Of a stretch of DNA of 64,000 bases, positions 1-9,256 are shown piece by piece. A program made the position numbers and the translations under genes. A model generated the notes under the pieces. That model was given only the letters and a program-made list of their open reading frames with translations. It was not told the origin of the DNA and did not search any database. Every line of letters starts with the position of its first letter. Position 1 is the stretch's first letter. The stretch comes from Flagellimonas ochracea (lineage in GTDB: Bacteria > Bacteroidota > Bacteroidia > Flavobacteriales > Flavobacteriaceae), in NCBI RefSeq assembly GCF_009903685.1, contig NZ_JAAABI010000006.1:1-64000 (forward strand), read 5' to 3'.

Positions 1-355
1 CTTGCATAACCGAACTTCATCTTAGGTGTAAAAAAGGGTATATAAGGTAAACTATTTAAGTGTACCGAAAAAGTAAACTCTTTAGAATCAGTGAACTCGT
101 TTTACAATGAAAGTTCAATAAAACGGTCCTATTTATATATGACGAACTTTACCATTATCTAAACTTACATTCATCATAAACTTTCTTTCCACCGGTAGAT
201 TATATTTAATTACCATTGAACTGAAAATATTTGATTACATTTATATTCAAATAAGTTCATTTTAAACCCAAGCGCAATCCTGTTGGCAATTAGGTGCGCA
301 CGGAGAAAAAATAAAATTATAACTTTTTGAATATCAAATAGATAAATTACAAGTT

Positions 356-374
356 GTGACCCTGCCGCGGTCAC
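356..374. repeat. Short hairpin upstream of the terminator-like stem
   Basis: GTGACC and GGTCAC are perfect 6-bp arms around a 7-nt loop. It sits 11 nt before a second, terminator-like hairpin. No adjacent gene explains it. Function unknown. Confidence 0.45.
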
Positions 375-385
375 TTAAAGCGTAG

Positions 386-418
386 ACCCTGTATGAAAAT
401 GCAGGGTTTTGTTTTTCT
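386..418 (+). terminator. Rho-independent terminator-like hairpin
   Basis: ACCCTG and CAGGGT form a 6-bp stem, extendable by a G-U and an A-U pair, followed by a T-rich run. It reads as a terminator on the plus strand. No plus-strand gene precedes it inside the window, so it may serve a transcript that starts outside, or a non-coding transcript. Confidence 0.5.
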
Positions 419-438
419 TTAACCATCCAACAGTCTGA

Positions 439-766
439 ATGTTTAGAATGAACAAAACTGACAACTTACTCGAAGCCAAAGAATTTATCATTTGGAACCT
501 TAACAAAAAGTTGTCACTCAAAATTATTGCTCGGGAAGCGGGGCTAAACGAATACACCCTTAAAACAAAGTTCAAGGAAATTTTTGGCCAAAGCGTTATT
601 GATTTTTTTATTGACCTAAAACTGAAAAGGGCATTTGGGGAGATTCAGGAGACCGATAAAAAAAATCACATCAATAGCATACGAAGCAGGGTATTCCAGT
701 GTGGGTAATTTCTCCAATGCTTTTTATAAGCGATACGGTTTTAGACCAAGTGACTTGCGAAAATAG
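439..766 (+). pseudogene. Truncated, frameshifted AraC-family DNA-binding domain
   Basis: This encodes the C-terminal double helix-turn-helix of an AraC/XylS regulator: a first helix pair in the opening 60 residues (LSLKIIAREAGLNEYTLK), then the second HTH and the family's hallmark ending (NAFYKRYGFRPSDLRK). The reading frame breaks in a run of eight A at about 653-660. Removing one A restores a continuous frame to the TAG at 764-766, about 108 residues. An in-frame TGA lies directly upstream of the ATG, so the usual N-terminal sensing domain is absent. I read it as a decayed gene. A homopolymer sequencing error, or slippage in the A-run, could account for the frameshift but not for the missing N-terminus. 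Confidence 0.75.
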
Positions 767-902
767 ACTTACTATTTAATACGTGTAACTGAAGACCTAC
801 TAACCAATAGCACTAGAAATTAACCAAAACGATATAACTCCCGATTGAGATTTACAAGACTTATATCTTCATTACCCTATCTTTACAATAAGACCTTTCG
901 CT

Positions 903-2018
903 ATGAATATTTGGGAAATACTATTGCTGTTTTTTGCCCTTCAAGGATTAATGACTTCCTTTTTTCTTTTAACAAAAAAAAGTGCTTCTAAATTCGCCAA
1001 TACCATATGGGGAATATTTTTATTGCTCTTTTCACTAAATATAGTCTACAACATACTGTTCTGGGCCTACAATGATTGGAGACTTACCGTTTCATTAAAT
1101 CTAGTGTACCTAATACCTTTTTCACTTTACGGTCCCTTGTTTTATTTATATATCAATGCCTTGGTCAAAAATGGGACAATTTCATGGAAAAAAATGTTGC
1201 CGCATTTTGTTCCTACACTCCTTATTATTGTGAACTTTTCATATTATTTCAGCTTGCCAGTGGAAACCAAAATTGTTTTGGAGGATGAGGGTGGTTTTGG
1301 CAATTCCTTTTTGGTTAACCCAAGGGCAGTATATGTTGTAGTATCCGTTATAATGTTAACCTATTCATTTTTGACATTTAAAACGGTAAAGGAAGCATTT
1401 AAACAGGATCCAGAGATGAAGTTATGGTTGACCATTACAACCGGAGTGTTTTTCTTGTTTGGTATTTCCTGGGTCGTATATTTTGTTTTACTCAGACTAG
1501 GCGTTCTGGAATTAAGCCATGATTACTTCATTGCGTTTTTTATGGTCTCCCAAATTGCAATTACCACGTATTTCGGTTTCAATTATTCCGAAGTATTCAA
1601 TGGCAAAGCCTTGAATAAAGTTTTTCCGTTGATTAAATATCAAAAATCGGGGCTGTCAAAAAGAGTGCTCCATGAATATAAAGAAAAACTACTGAGTATC
1701 ATGGAATCAAACACACTTTATTTGGATTCCGAATTGAAATTGACGGATTTAGCAGATGAGTTACATGTTTCAAGGCACCATGCCTCCCAAATTATAAACG
1801 AGTGTTTTGGAATGAGTTTTTACGAGTATATCAATAAGTACAGAATTGAAGAGGCGGAAAAACTCTTGACGGACGAAAAAGCTTCCGACCTCAATATTAC
1901 GGATATCGCTTTCAAGGCCGGTTTCAACAATCGCATGTCTTTCTATAATGCATTCAAGAAACATGTTGGGGTAACCCCTTCAGAATTCCGTAGCCAAAAA
2001 ATGATGAACGCTTCATAA
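903..2018 (+). CDS. Membrane-embedded AraC-family transcriptional regulator
   Basis: The 371-residue protein has about seven hydrophobic segments in its first 225 residues (near 4-22, 33-55, 66-86, 98-116, 140-160, 175-198 and 205-225), then a linker and an AraC-type double helix-turn-helix in roughly residues 270-365. The C-terminus carries the typical second helix (ITDIAFKAGFNNRMSFYNAF) and a GVTPSEFR ending. Such 7TM-HTH regulators are common in Bacteroidota and are thought to sense an envelope or membrane signal directly, with no separate histidine kinase. It is the nearest regulator to the SusC/SusD operon further right, though orientation and distance only allow a guess that it controls it. 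A TATCTTTA motif about 17 bp before the ATG resembles a -7 element. Confidence 0.85.
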   Translation: MNIWEILLLFFALQGLMTSFFLLTKKSASKFANTIWGIFLLLFSLNIVYNILFWAYNDWRLTVSLNLVYLIPFSLYGPLFYLYINALVKNGTISWKKMLPHFVPTLLIIVNFSYYFSLPVETKIVLEDEGGFGNSFLVNPRAVYVVVSVIMLTYSFLTFKTVKEAFKQDPEMKLWLTITTGVFFLFGISWVVYFVLLRLGVLELSHDYFIAFFMVSQIAITTYFGFNYSEVFNGKALNKVFPLIKYQKSGLSKRVLHEYKEKLLSIMESNTLYLDSELKLTDLADELHVSRHHASQIINECFGMSFYEYINKYRIEEAEKLLTDEKASDLNITDIAFKAGFNNRMSFYNAFKKHVGVTPSEFRSQKMMNAS

Positions 2019-2116
2019 AGAAAGTCACATTTATTTCATTCAATTATGATTTCTAATCCTTAACAATTAATAATTCGATTACTGACCTGTTATAAGTTAA
2101 TAATATTGTTTAGAGA

Positions 2117-2665
2117 TCAATCTGATATTTTAACTGCTTTTTCCCTTAAATGAAAATGCCAGACAGAATCTTTGGAAGTTTTAATATCAGTATCACGAAC
2201 AAAAAGGGCCTTGTATAATTTCATCCGCAAAGTAGATTGCACATATTCCGTAACAGTATCGGTAATTTGAAATTGGGCCTTGGAGGTATGTATTAGCTCT
2301 TCTTCCATAAAGTCAATATTACCTTGCATCAATACTTTGATGGGCCAAGCAGAGCTTATCCATAAACTTTCGTGCCTTCTATAAATGCCGTTGAAATTAA
2401 GATAGACGATATCCATCGCATTTGACTTGTTCGGTCTTTTAAAATTATAGGTGCATTTGACAAATTGTTCGTTTGCCGCATATTCGCATTTTAAAGTTCC
2501 TTTTAAATTTCTTGGATTTTCAGTTTTTGGTCCATAAATCCGTTCAACGTTCCACTCACCAATTAAAAAGGAAAAATCTTTAGTTGAACCTATTACACTG
2601 TCCTTTTGAGCATAGACGAAAGAAAGTGATAATAGAAACAACCAATAAAGTGCATATTTAATCAT
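2117..2665 (-). CDS. Secreted DUF1579-like protein of unknown function
   Basis: This 182-residue protein begins with a Sec signal peptide, with predicted cleavage after VYA near residue 19. The mature part opens with FLIGEWNVERIYG, the pattern of DUF1579-like and other lipocalin-fold proteins in which a loss or weight-of-effect barrel follows an IGxW motif. Many beta-strand-like alternations follow and no catalytic motif is visible. It is a single gene on the minus strand, separated from the next gene by a terminator. A periplasmic small-molecule-binding role is a guess from fold resemblance only. Confidence 0.6.
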   Translation of the reverse strand: MIKYALYWLFLLSLSFVYAQKDSVIGSTKDFSFLIGEWNVERIYGPKTENPRNLKGTLKCEYAANEQFVKCTYNFKRPNKSNAMDIVYLNFNGIYRRHESLWISSAWPIKVLMQGNIDFMEEELIHTSKAQFQITDTVTEYVQSTLRMKLYKALFVRDTDIKTSKDSVWHFHLREKAVKISD

Positions 2666-2756
2666 ATGATCAAAGAATAAAAAATAAAGTCCCTAATCTG
2701 TTATTCATCATACAGTCACAAAAAAGATTTATCGAATTTTTTTATCCACAGCATCG

Positions 2757-2789
2757 AAAAAAAGGCCCCAAATAAATAGGGCCTTTTTT
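2757..2789 (-). terminator. Terminator of the lipoprotein-SusD-SusC operon
   Basis: AAAGGCCC and GGGCCTTT arms around an A/T-rich loop, with A-runs on the left and T-runs on the right, so it can act in both directions. It lies about 20 nt past the stop of the last operon gene. Confidence 0.75.
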
Positions 2790-2809
2790 CATAATACGAT
2801 GTTTTCGTT

Positions 2810-3697
2810 TTACAGATTATCCAGGCAATAATCCAAAAGTTCAACACCAGCTGCCGGACTAGGCTCTAAATCAACAACTACATTTCCATTGGCGGAGGTA
2901 ACCTGTGCAGAAATCTCTTCGTCAAAAGAACCTGAATTGAAGATAACGGATATGACTTCTGTATCTACAGGAACATCAAAACTAAAACTAGCGCTTCCCC
3001 CAGTATTAAAAGTATAATTTGTTGTCTCGCCATCGATGGTTATGTCCAGGCTAGCTCCGTTCCAGCCATCACCAAATGAATCTTGCATTTCAATAGACCA
3101 TGTGCCGGGCGTTGGTACAGTAGGTGGACAAACAATAGTAGCCAAATAGTTGAATGGAGCTTGAAAAAAGGAGCCTCCAGATATATTTGCCGCTACATCG
3201 GTATTGGTAAAAGTTCTACCATCTGTAAGGTTGGCAACCAGCCTAACATTTATTTGGTCACCTCCAAAAATTGCGTTAGAATCATTGGGCACCCCAAGAG
3301 CATTCAAAACTTCTTGGTAGACTAAAGAAAAAGTTGCTCTCGGCAGACCAAAAGGGCCTGTGGAAAACTCGGATGCAGGTACAGTGGTAAACAACGTTTC
3401 CGTGCTGGTGGTATTTCCATTGAAATCGTTATTGTCCACAAAATTGATATATACGTCCACACTGGAAAGTAATCCGCCATTTTCATCATCCTGATATTCC
3501 ATAGTGAGTGTCCATGGGGAATTTGGATCAAATATGTTAAATGAATTGGGATTTATATTAACGGTTCTTATGATGGCCCCTCTTTCGACATTGGGCAACA
3601 AAATATCGATTGTTTTATCGTCATCGCTGCAAGCCAACACTAGGAAGGCGAAAGCATACATAAAATATTTCTTTAATTGTTTCATGAAAGTCTTCAT
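2810..3697 (-). CDS. Lipoprotein encoded downstream of SusD
   Basis: A 295-residue lipoprotein with a lipobox near residue 23 (LACSDDD), placing it in the outer membrane or periplasm. The acidic stretch after the cysteine resembles Bacteroidota lipoprotein export signals. The middle is an unrecognised beta-rich region; around residues 195-225 there is a GTWSIEMQDSFGDGWNG segment typical of a repeat-like module found in many secreted flavobacterial proteins. It is the third gene after SusC and SusD, with a 23-bp gap from the SusD stop, so it is probably co-transcribed. In similar loci such third genes are surface glycan-binding or accessory proteins. That role is inferred from position, not from a recognised binding domain. 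Confidence 0.7.
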   Translation of the reverse strand: MKTFMKQLKKYFMYAFAFLVLACSDDDKTIDILLPNVERGAIIRTVNINPNSFNIFDPNSPWTLTMEYQDDENGGLLSSVDVYINFVDNNDFNGNTTSTETLFTTVPASEFSTGPFGLPRATFSLVYQEVLNALGVPNDSNAIFGGDQINVRLVANLTDGRTFTNTDVAANISGGSFFQAPFNYLATIVCPPTVPTPGTWSIEMQDSFGDGWNGASLDITIDGETTNYTFNTGGSASFSFDVPVDTEVISVIFNSGSFDEEISAQVTSANGNVVVDLEPSPAAGVELLDYCLDNL

Positions 3698-3720
3698 TTT
3701 AATGTTATTGGAAATCTTGA

Positions 3721-5439
3721 TTAGTTAGCAGGTGGTCCACCTGTTGTATCCCAAAAAACTGGTTCCGCATTAGACGATTTCTGTGTAGAGTTGGAATTTG
3801 CATTTACAGATACCGCAGGGTAATACATGGATCGCATGAAATTTCCTGGGTTGGGGTCCTGATTAGGCTGAACTGTGGTTGGAGCACCTGTTCTGCGGTA
3901 GAAATTATATGGATCTACTCCGTTCCCATAAAACCCAATAAGCACCTGCTCACCAAGGATATCCCATTGGGTTGCATTGTCCACAACATCGAAATCATTT
4001 ATCACTCCGGTTATATAACTGGATACATCCACGTCAGATGGCTCAAAAGATCGGTCTGCAGATTGGTCCAAGCCACCAAAAGAGCGTACTTTTTCAATTT
4101 GGGCAGTAATAGCCTGATTCAATAAAATACTTGCTTCAGCAGAATTTCCTGCTACCAATGCCATTTCAGCCCTCCAAAAGTCTACCATAAAAGATGTCAT
4201 TATTGGGGTGATTCCCGCTCCATTAGCTCCAAAGGATGAAGGGTCTGACGGCTGAGCTATTGCAGTAAACGTGCTGTCATCAAAACGACCACCAACTGGG
4301 TAAACGCCCCATGTAGCGCGTAACAAACCGTCTGGTGGAATACCTTGTGAATCTCCATGGTCTCTCCCCCAATAACCATTGTCCAGCCAACAGAAGGTAA
4401 ATCCACCAGCCACATAGTGGGCAGGTGGTTGCTGTAAAGAACACCTCAAAGTTTCTTCATTGGGTTCAATTTCTGCTCCGGGTACAGCTGGAGTTTGTCG
4501 ATAGATATAATATCTTAATCTAGGATCATCGGTGGTATCCAATTGGTTCATAAGCCAGTTGGACATGTAGTCTGTTCCTCCACCCGCTGTATAATTGATA
4601 CCATACCGTGGGTGTCTAGCATCCGGATTGGTAGCGCTGGTTGCAGTCCAATTCCACTGAAAATCATCGACAGCATCCTGGATATAATCCCCAGATGCTA
4701 TAATGGCATTGAAATTGGCTGCCGCATTGCTGTCCACCAAACGTGTGTTCAAATAGAGCCTTAATTTTAAGGTGTTTGCCGCCTTAACCCATTTTCCGTA
4801 GTCATTTCCATAAAAGAAATCGTTGGTTGGGTCTGAAATGGGACTGCTATTGAAATTTGCTATAGCTTCGTCCAGCAAAGCGAAGGCTGCCTGATAGACA
4901 TTAGCACCAGGATCACGAACTGGGTTTTCGATTCCATCCGTTGCCAGTCTAGCAGCCTCGGTATAGGGGATATCCCCAAAGAAATCAACCAGTGAGGTTA
5001 TCAAATAGGCTTCGATAAACTGTGCTATTCCAATATGTCGGGTAAAACCTGCTTCCTCTGCCAATGGTGTCATAACGCGAATGTCTTGGATGATTCCTCT
5101 ATACGCATTAATCCATTCGTCATCAAAAACATTCCCTTGAAAACTACTTTGATAGTTGCTTGCGGTTGCATTGGTGAAAGAGGACATACGAGTCAGCTCC
5201 ATACCAATGATGTTCAGCCCATCGTCACCAGCAGTAAAATTATCCTCGGTAACCGCTGTTCCATCAAGGTGTCGCACGAAATCTTCTTGAATTGCGGTCA
5301 AGAAAAAGTTAACATCTGCTTGCTCGGGAACCAAAAAATTAGGGTCCTCCGTGATGTCCAACTCAACTGTTTCACACGAGGTAATCAGCAATATGCAGCT
5401 AGACAAGATTGTATATAAATATCTGTTCAATTTTTTCAT
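3721..5439 (-). CDS. SusD/RagB-family nutrient-binding outer membrane lipoprotein
   Basis: About 572 residues from the ATG; a TTG three codons upstream is an alternative. A type II signal with lipobox ITSC gives a cysteine near residue 22. The sequence matches the SusD-like family: helical TPR-type scaffold, FIEAYLITSLVDFFGDIPYTEA near residues 130-155, and the C-terminal RRTGAP region. SusD-type lipoproteins sit as lids on a SusC-type TonB-dependent transporter and capture oligosaccharides or peptides at the cell surface. It follows susC by about 18 bp, so the two are an obligate pair in one operon. The substrate cannot be read from the sequence, and no glycoside hydrolase is encoded nearby. 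I favour the SusD-like_2 branch, with moderate certainty. Confidence 0.93.
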   Translation of the reverse strand: MKKLNRYLYTILSSCILLITSCETVELDITEDPNFLVPEQADVNFFLTAIQEDFVRHLDGTAVTEDNFTAGDDGLNIIGMELTRMSSFTNATASNYQSSFQGNVFDDEWINAYRGIIQDIRVMTPLAEEAGFTRHIGIAQFIEAYLITSLVDFFGDIPYTEAARLATDGIENPVRDPGANVYQAAFALLDEAIANFNSSPISDPTNDFFYGNDYGKWVKAANTLKLRLYLNTRLVDSNAAANFNAIIASGDYIQDAVDDFQWNWTATSATNPDARHPRYGINYTAGGGTDYMSNWLMNQLDTTDDPRLRYYIYRQTPAVPGAEIEPNEETLRCSLQQPPAHYVAGGFTFCWLDNGYWGRDHGDSQGIPPDGLLRATWGVYPVGGRFDDSTFTAIAQPSDPSSFGANGAGITPIMTSFMVDFWRAEMALVAGNSAEASILLNQAITAQIEKVRSFGGLDQSADRSFEPSDVDVSSYITGVINDFDVVDNATQWDILGEQVLIGFYGNGVDPYNFYRRTGAPTTVQPNQDPNPGNFMRSMYYPAVSVNANSNSTQKSSNAEPVFWDTTGGPPAN

Positions 5440-5457
5440 CGTTGTCAATTTTATTTT

Positions 5458-8400
5458 TTAAAAAGTTGCTTTAATACTTAGCCCATATCTTCTTGAACTA
5501 GGCCCGTTGATAAAATCAAAACCTTGTCCATTCCCAACACCCAATCCTGCGGTATTGGGGTCAAAATTGGCTCCTTTGGGTGTATTAAAAGCTCGAAACC
5601 ATAGGTTCTGGCCAGAGATTGTAAACGTGAGTCCCCCAAAAGGTGTTTTGTCCAAAAACTTTTTGGGTAACGAATACGCCAAAGACGCCTCTTGCAAGCG
5701 AAGTGTTGTCGCGTCGTAAACCTGTAATTCACTAGGTCCAAAAAGTACATTTTGAAAAAAGAAATCCGAATTGTTTATCTGGAACCTATTTGGGTTTCCG
5801 TTCAAATCAACGCCTGGAATGACATAGGTGTTTTCTCTGTCATTGGTTTCAGGGATTAGGCCCCTTCCCAATAGTGTAGCAATTGTTGAAGAGTAAATAT
5901 CACCTCCTTGGGTATAATTCCATTGAAAGCCCAAAGTGAAATTTTTATAGGAAAGCGAGTTGATTATATTGGCGACCCAATCCGGGTTGGGGTCTCCGAT
6001 TATCCCATCTGTAGGATCTTGCACATACCACCCATTAGTTCCAATAACCGCATTTCCATCATCATCCCTAAGAATTCGAGTTCCGAAAAATGCACCCAAC
6101 GGCTCACCTTCTATTGCAGCGTTCCCCAAATTGGAAAAACCAGAATATACTACCAAATCAGTATCCAAACCGAGGTCCGTGACAGTGGTTTCATAAGCGG
6201 TAAAATTCAAATTTGTCTGCCAATTGAAGCCTCCTTCATCCTTGGCCCTGAACCAGTTCACTCCCAAATCAATCTCAACACCTTCCGATTCGATTTCTCC
6301 AATGTTTGTGGCAATCACTGTATTTCCAGTAGCTGGCTCCAAAGGTCTATCCAATATCAGGTCGGTGGTGAAACGTTTGTATACTGAACCTTCCAAGGTG
6401 ATACGGTTGTTCCAAAAACGGGATTCAATTCCCAATTCAATTTCATTCAGAACTTCTGGCTGTAAATCGGGATTTCCAAAGCGAGCAGGAGTCGAATTGG
6501 CCACAACGTTTTGTCCTGAACTATCTTGCGCCTCCCTTACATTAAGACTCAAAGTGTTGGCAATTGGGAACGGGGTAGACTCAAAATTTGCAGAGGAACC
6601 AAATCCAGCGCGAATCTTTAGATAATTCAAAACATTTTCTGATTTTAGCCCCTCAAAAACAGCTGTTGGAATAAAGGCAAGACTGGCACTTGGATAGAAT
6701 TGTGCTTGATTTGCTCGGGCGAAATTGGATACCCAATCATTCCTTGCCGCCAAGGTTAGATATAGGAAATTATCATAATCAAAATCAGCTTGGGCATAGA
6801 CTCCGACCAAATTCCTTTCCGTAGTCGCTTGAATTGGAAGGGAGTTCAAAAAATTGAAGTGCCTTAATACCCCAAAAGCTTGCTGATTATCACTGGCAAC
6901 TCCAGTCCTGTTAAAGATTTCTCTTCTAGAGGTAGCTCCAACATTAAAAGTAGACCCGATTTTCTCGGTGATATCGTAGTCTCCGTTGAGTACAAAGTTA
7001 TGATCCCAAATGGTGTTGGTGTTGTTCCATGTTTCGTAGAAACCACTTAACAATCTAACATCGTTACTGTTACTGTTTACACCTCCCTTATTTTGAAAAT
7101 TGACATTATTCTCGCTGTAAACATCAATACCAGCTCTATAAATCAAGTTCAAATTGTCATTGATATCATATTGTAGAGAAGCCTGTCCAAAGACTCGGTT
7201 CGTCTCTTGGGAGAATTCCGCATTGGCCACCGTCCATAAAGGATGTTGTATGGTATTGTCTTGCCGATAATAAACGCTTCCTCCAGTAACCGGATCTTCG
7301 AAAGGCAGACCCTGTATGTCAATGCTTCTGGGCGTAAACCAAAGATCACCAAAGACCGATGATCCCGTTCCAGTTGCCCCACTTCCATTACTTAGAGCTA
7401 CAGGAGGACTCACGAATTTGCTTCTAGAGAAGTTCAAGGTTCCACTTGCGGTAAACTTGTTGGACAACTTTGCGCTTCCTCCAATACCTAAGGAATTACG
7501 CGTTACAGAATTATTTGGTGTAAACCCGTTATCCTTAAGGTGACCATAGTTGATATTATAAGAAACCTTTCCGTCATCCGAAGCACCTCGAACATTGACA
7601 TTCAATGTTGCAACACCTCCTGTTCTAAAAAATTCACGTACACCATCGTATGGTCTCCATTCATAACGCACTCCTTGAAACTCCGGAAATGCAGCTTGAA
7701 TTGCTGCTGTAGAAGTGGAGTAAGGATGTGGCAAAGTGCCATTTTCATCTATGGCAGCTTGGTTTCCCCATCCAGCAACACCATCTCTTCTAAAACTAGG
7801 ACCCCAGTTACTGAAAAACCAACCAAAACTTTGGTCGAACCCGTTTCCGTATTCATTCTGATAATCGGGCAGTGATGCTATTTCATTAAAGAAGAAAGAG
7901 CTATTTACTGTTATCTCAGTTTTTTTAGGTCCCGTCCGGGAACTACCCCCTTTCGTAGTGATTAAGATAACCCCGTTTCTTCCCTGTGAACCATAGAGTG
8001 TAGCGGCAGCAAGACCTTTAAGTACATTGACGCTTTCGATACTGTTGGGATCTAAATCCAGAAAACGACTGGAGCCACTATTTCCATTAATAAAATCCTG
8101 ACGAGATCCACCAGGAGCTGCATTATCCGACCCTCCATTTCTACCAGAAGAGTTGGTGGCAGTGCTAAAAGGTACTCCGTCAACGATAAAAAGGGCTTGG
8201 TTGCCCGAACTAAAAGAGGAAAGTCCACGAATCACCACATTGGTTCCTGAACCCGAAAGCCCACTCTGATTGGTGATTTGAACCCCAGACGCTTTCCCCT
8301 GAAGCACTCTGGCAACATCCCCTTCAGGCCTCGATTCCAATTGCTCTTCATTAACTTCGGCTACGGCATAACCCAAGGCCTGCTTTTCCCTTTTAATACC

Positions 8401-8730
8401 CAAAGCGGTAACTACTACCTCCTCCAAGGCCTGAGTATCTTCTTGCATTTGAACATTAAGAACATTCTGGGCACCTATAGTTCTTTGCTCCTCTTTTTGA
8501 CCTATATATGTAAAAAGAAGGACTTGTCCTTCACTGGCTGTAATAGCATAGTTTCCGTCAAAATCCGATTGAGTTCCATTAGTGGTCCCTTCGACCACAA
8601 TATTTACCCCGGGCAGCGGAAGTCCAGTTTGGTCAGTGACCGTACCAGTGATTGTTTTTTCTTGGGACTGGGCAGATGCCAGACAAAACAGCATCAAAAT
8701 AAGTGCCCCAAACAGTTTCTTTACTTTCAT
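5458..8730 (-). CDS. SusC/RagA-family TonB-linked outer membrane transporter
   Basis: The 1090-residue protein has a signal peptide ending near LASAQ, then a carboxypeptidase-regulatory-like (beta-sandwich) domain at about residues 27-100 (ITGTVTDQTGLPLPGVNI), a TonB-box-like stretch (EEVVVTALG), a plug domain with RGLSSFSSGNQALFIVDGVP, and a long beta-barrel ending in an aromatic-terminated strand (YGLSIKATF). This is the SusC/RagA architecture. With the SusD partner downstream it imports a complex ligand across the outer membrane using TonB/ExbBD energy. The length is usual for the family. Upstream is a 466-bp non-coding stretch that presumably holds the promoter, though I could not find a convincing -7/-33 pair on this strand. 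Confidence 0.96.
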   Translation of the reverse strand: MKVKKLFGALILMLFCLASAQSQEKTITGTVTDQTGLPLPGVNIVVEGTTNGTQSDFDGNYAITASEGQVLLFTYIGQKEEQRTIGAQNVLNVQMQEDTQALEEVVVTALGIKREKQALGYAVAEVNEEQLESRPEGDVARVLQGKASGVQITNQSGLSGSGTNVVIRGLSSFSSGNQALFIVDGVPFSTATNSSGRNGGSDNAAPGGSRQDFINGNSGSSRFLDLDPNSIESVNVLKGLAAATLYGSQGRNGVILITTKGGSSRTGPKKTEITVNSSFFFNEIASLPDYQNEYGNGFDQSFGWFFSNWGPSFRRDGVAGWGNQAAIDENGTLPHPYSTSTAAIQAAFPEFQGVRYEWRPYDGVREFFRTGGVATLNVNVRGASDDGKVSYNINYGHLKDNGFTPNNSVTRNSLGIGGSAKLSNKFTASGTLNFSRSKFVSPPVALSNGSGATGTGSSVFGDLWFTPRSIDIQGLPFEDPVTGGSVYYRQDNTIQHPLWTVANAEFSQETNRVFGQASLQYDINDNLNLIYRAGIDVYSENNVNFQNKGGVNSNSNDVRLLSGFYETWNNTNTIWDHNFVLNGDYDITEKIGSTFNVGATSRREIFNRTGVASDNQQAFGVLRHFNFLNSLPIQATTERNLVGVYAQADFDYDNFLYLTLAARNDWVSNFARANQAQFYPSASLAFIPTAVFEGLKSENVLNYLKIRAGFGSSANFESTPFPIANTLSLNVREAQDSSGQNVVANSTPARFGNPDLQPEVLNEIELGIESRFWNNRITLEGSVYKRFTTDLILDRPLEPATGNTVIATNIGEIESEGVEIDLGVNWFRAKDEGGFNWQTNLNFTAYETTVTDLGLDTDLVVYSGFSNLGNAAIEGEPLGAFFGTRILRDDDGNAVIGTNGWYVQDPTDGIIGDPNPDWVANIINSLSYKNFTLGFQWNYTQGGDIYSSTIATLLGRGLIPETNDRENTYVIPGVDLNGNPNRFQINNSDFFFQNVLFGPSELQVYDATTLRLQEASLAYSLPKKFLDKTPFGGLTFTISGQNLWFRAFNTPKGANFDPNTAGLGVGNGQGFDFINGPSSRRYGLSIKATF

Positions 8731-9196
8731 AGAGTTAAAGTTTTGTTAGTATTTGAAAAATGAGTTAGGCAATTGAGAAAGGCGGGCGGAAGAAAAGGTT
8801 ATGATAGCTAATTCAAACAATACCTCTATAAAATGAGAACAAAACTCAATGGTTGTTCTGTAGAAGAAGTAAGGCCTCTCACCGCCCTACCTTTACAATT
8901 GCACCGTAAAACAATTGAAATAAACCATTTAGGGTGATTGAGCCGATTGGCATTGACATATTTCCCGACCCAGAATTACTTTTACAATTCAACCATTGGG
9001 TTAATCCATTAACATACAAGGCTTAAACCAAACTAGATAAGGAATCAAATAAGTGAGGAAATAGTTGATATGATGTTCTCAAACACCACGGTTGTTTGTC
9101 TGGTTATTTGGTGCAGACACTTCGGGCCGGTTTATAATTTTAAGATATCTTATGTATAGAAATTTTGTGGTCCAGTAAAGCTCAAAAAGTAAAAAT
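8731..9196. other. Non-coding leader region of the SusC operon
   Basis: About 466 bp with no credible ORF. It contains two copies of a TTTACAATT motif (near 8899 and 8979) and two copies of a GGTTGTT motif (near 8852 and 9091), which could be regulator sites. No perfect TAnnTTTG box was found on the minus strand. A long untranslated leader or a small RNA is possible but unproven. Confidence 0.4.
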
Positions 9197-9228
9197 CCCT
9201 GCCAATTAAATTGGCAGGGCTTGTTTTT
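9197..9228 (-). terminator. Strong terminator after the dehydrogenase operon
   Basis: Perfect 11-bp arms (CCCTGCCAATT and its complement) with a single central base, flanked by an A-run on the left and T-run on the right. It isolates the GMC operon from the SusC operon and can work in both directions. Confidence 0.85.
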
Positions 9229-9256
9229 GTTGTATCCGATATCACTACGTGATTGG

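Larger units (their letters stand above)
1..438. other. Gene-free AT-rich left edge
   Basis: I see no credible coding region on either strand. The sequence is AT-rich with frequent stops. It ends in two short hairpins listed separately. A gene lying to the left of the window could finish its transcript here, but nothing in the visible sequence proves that. Confidence 0.5.

Noticed and set aside
8278-8763. 161-residue reading frame antisense to the start of susC
   Set aside because: It is antisense to a well-supported SusC gene and shows no protein family.
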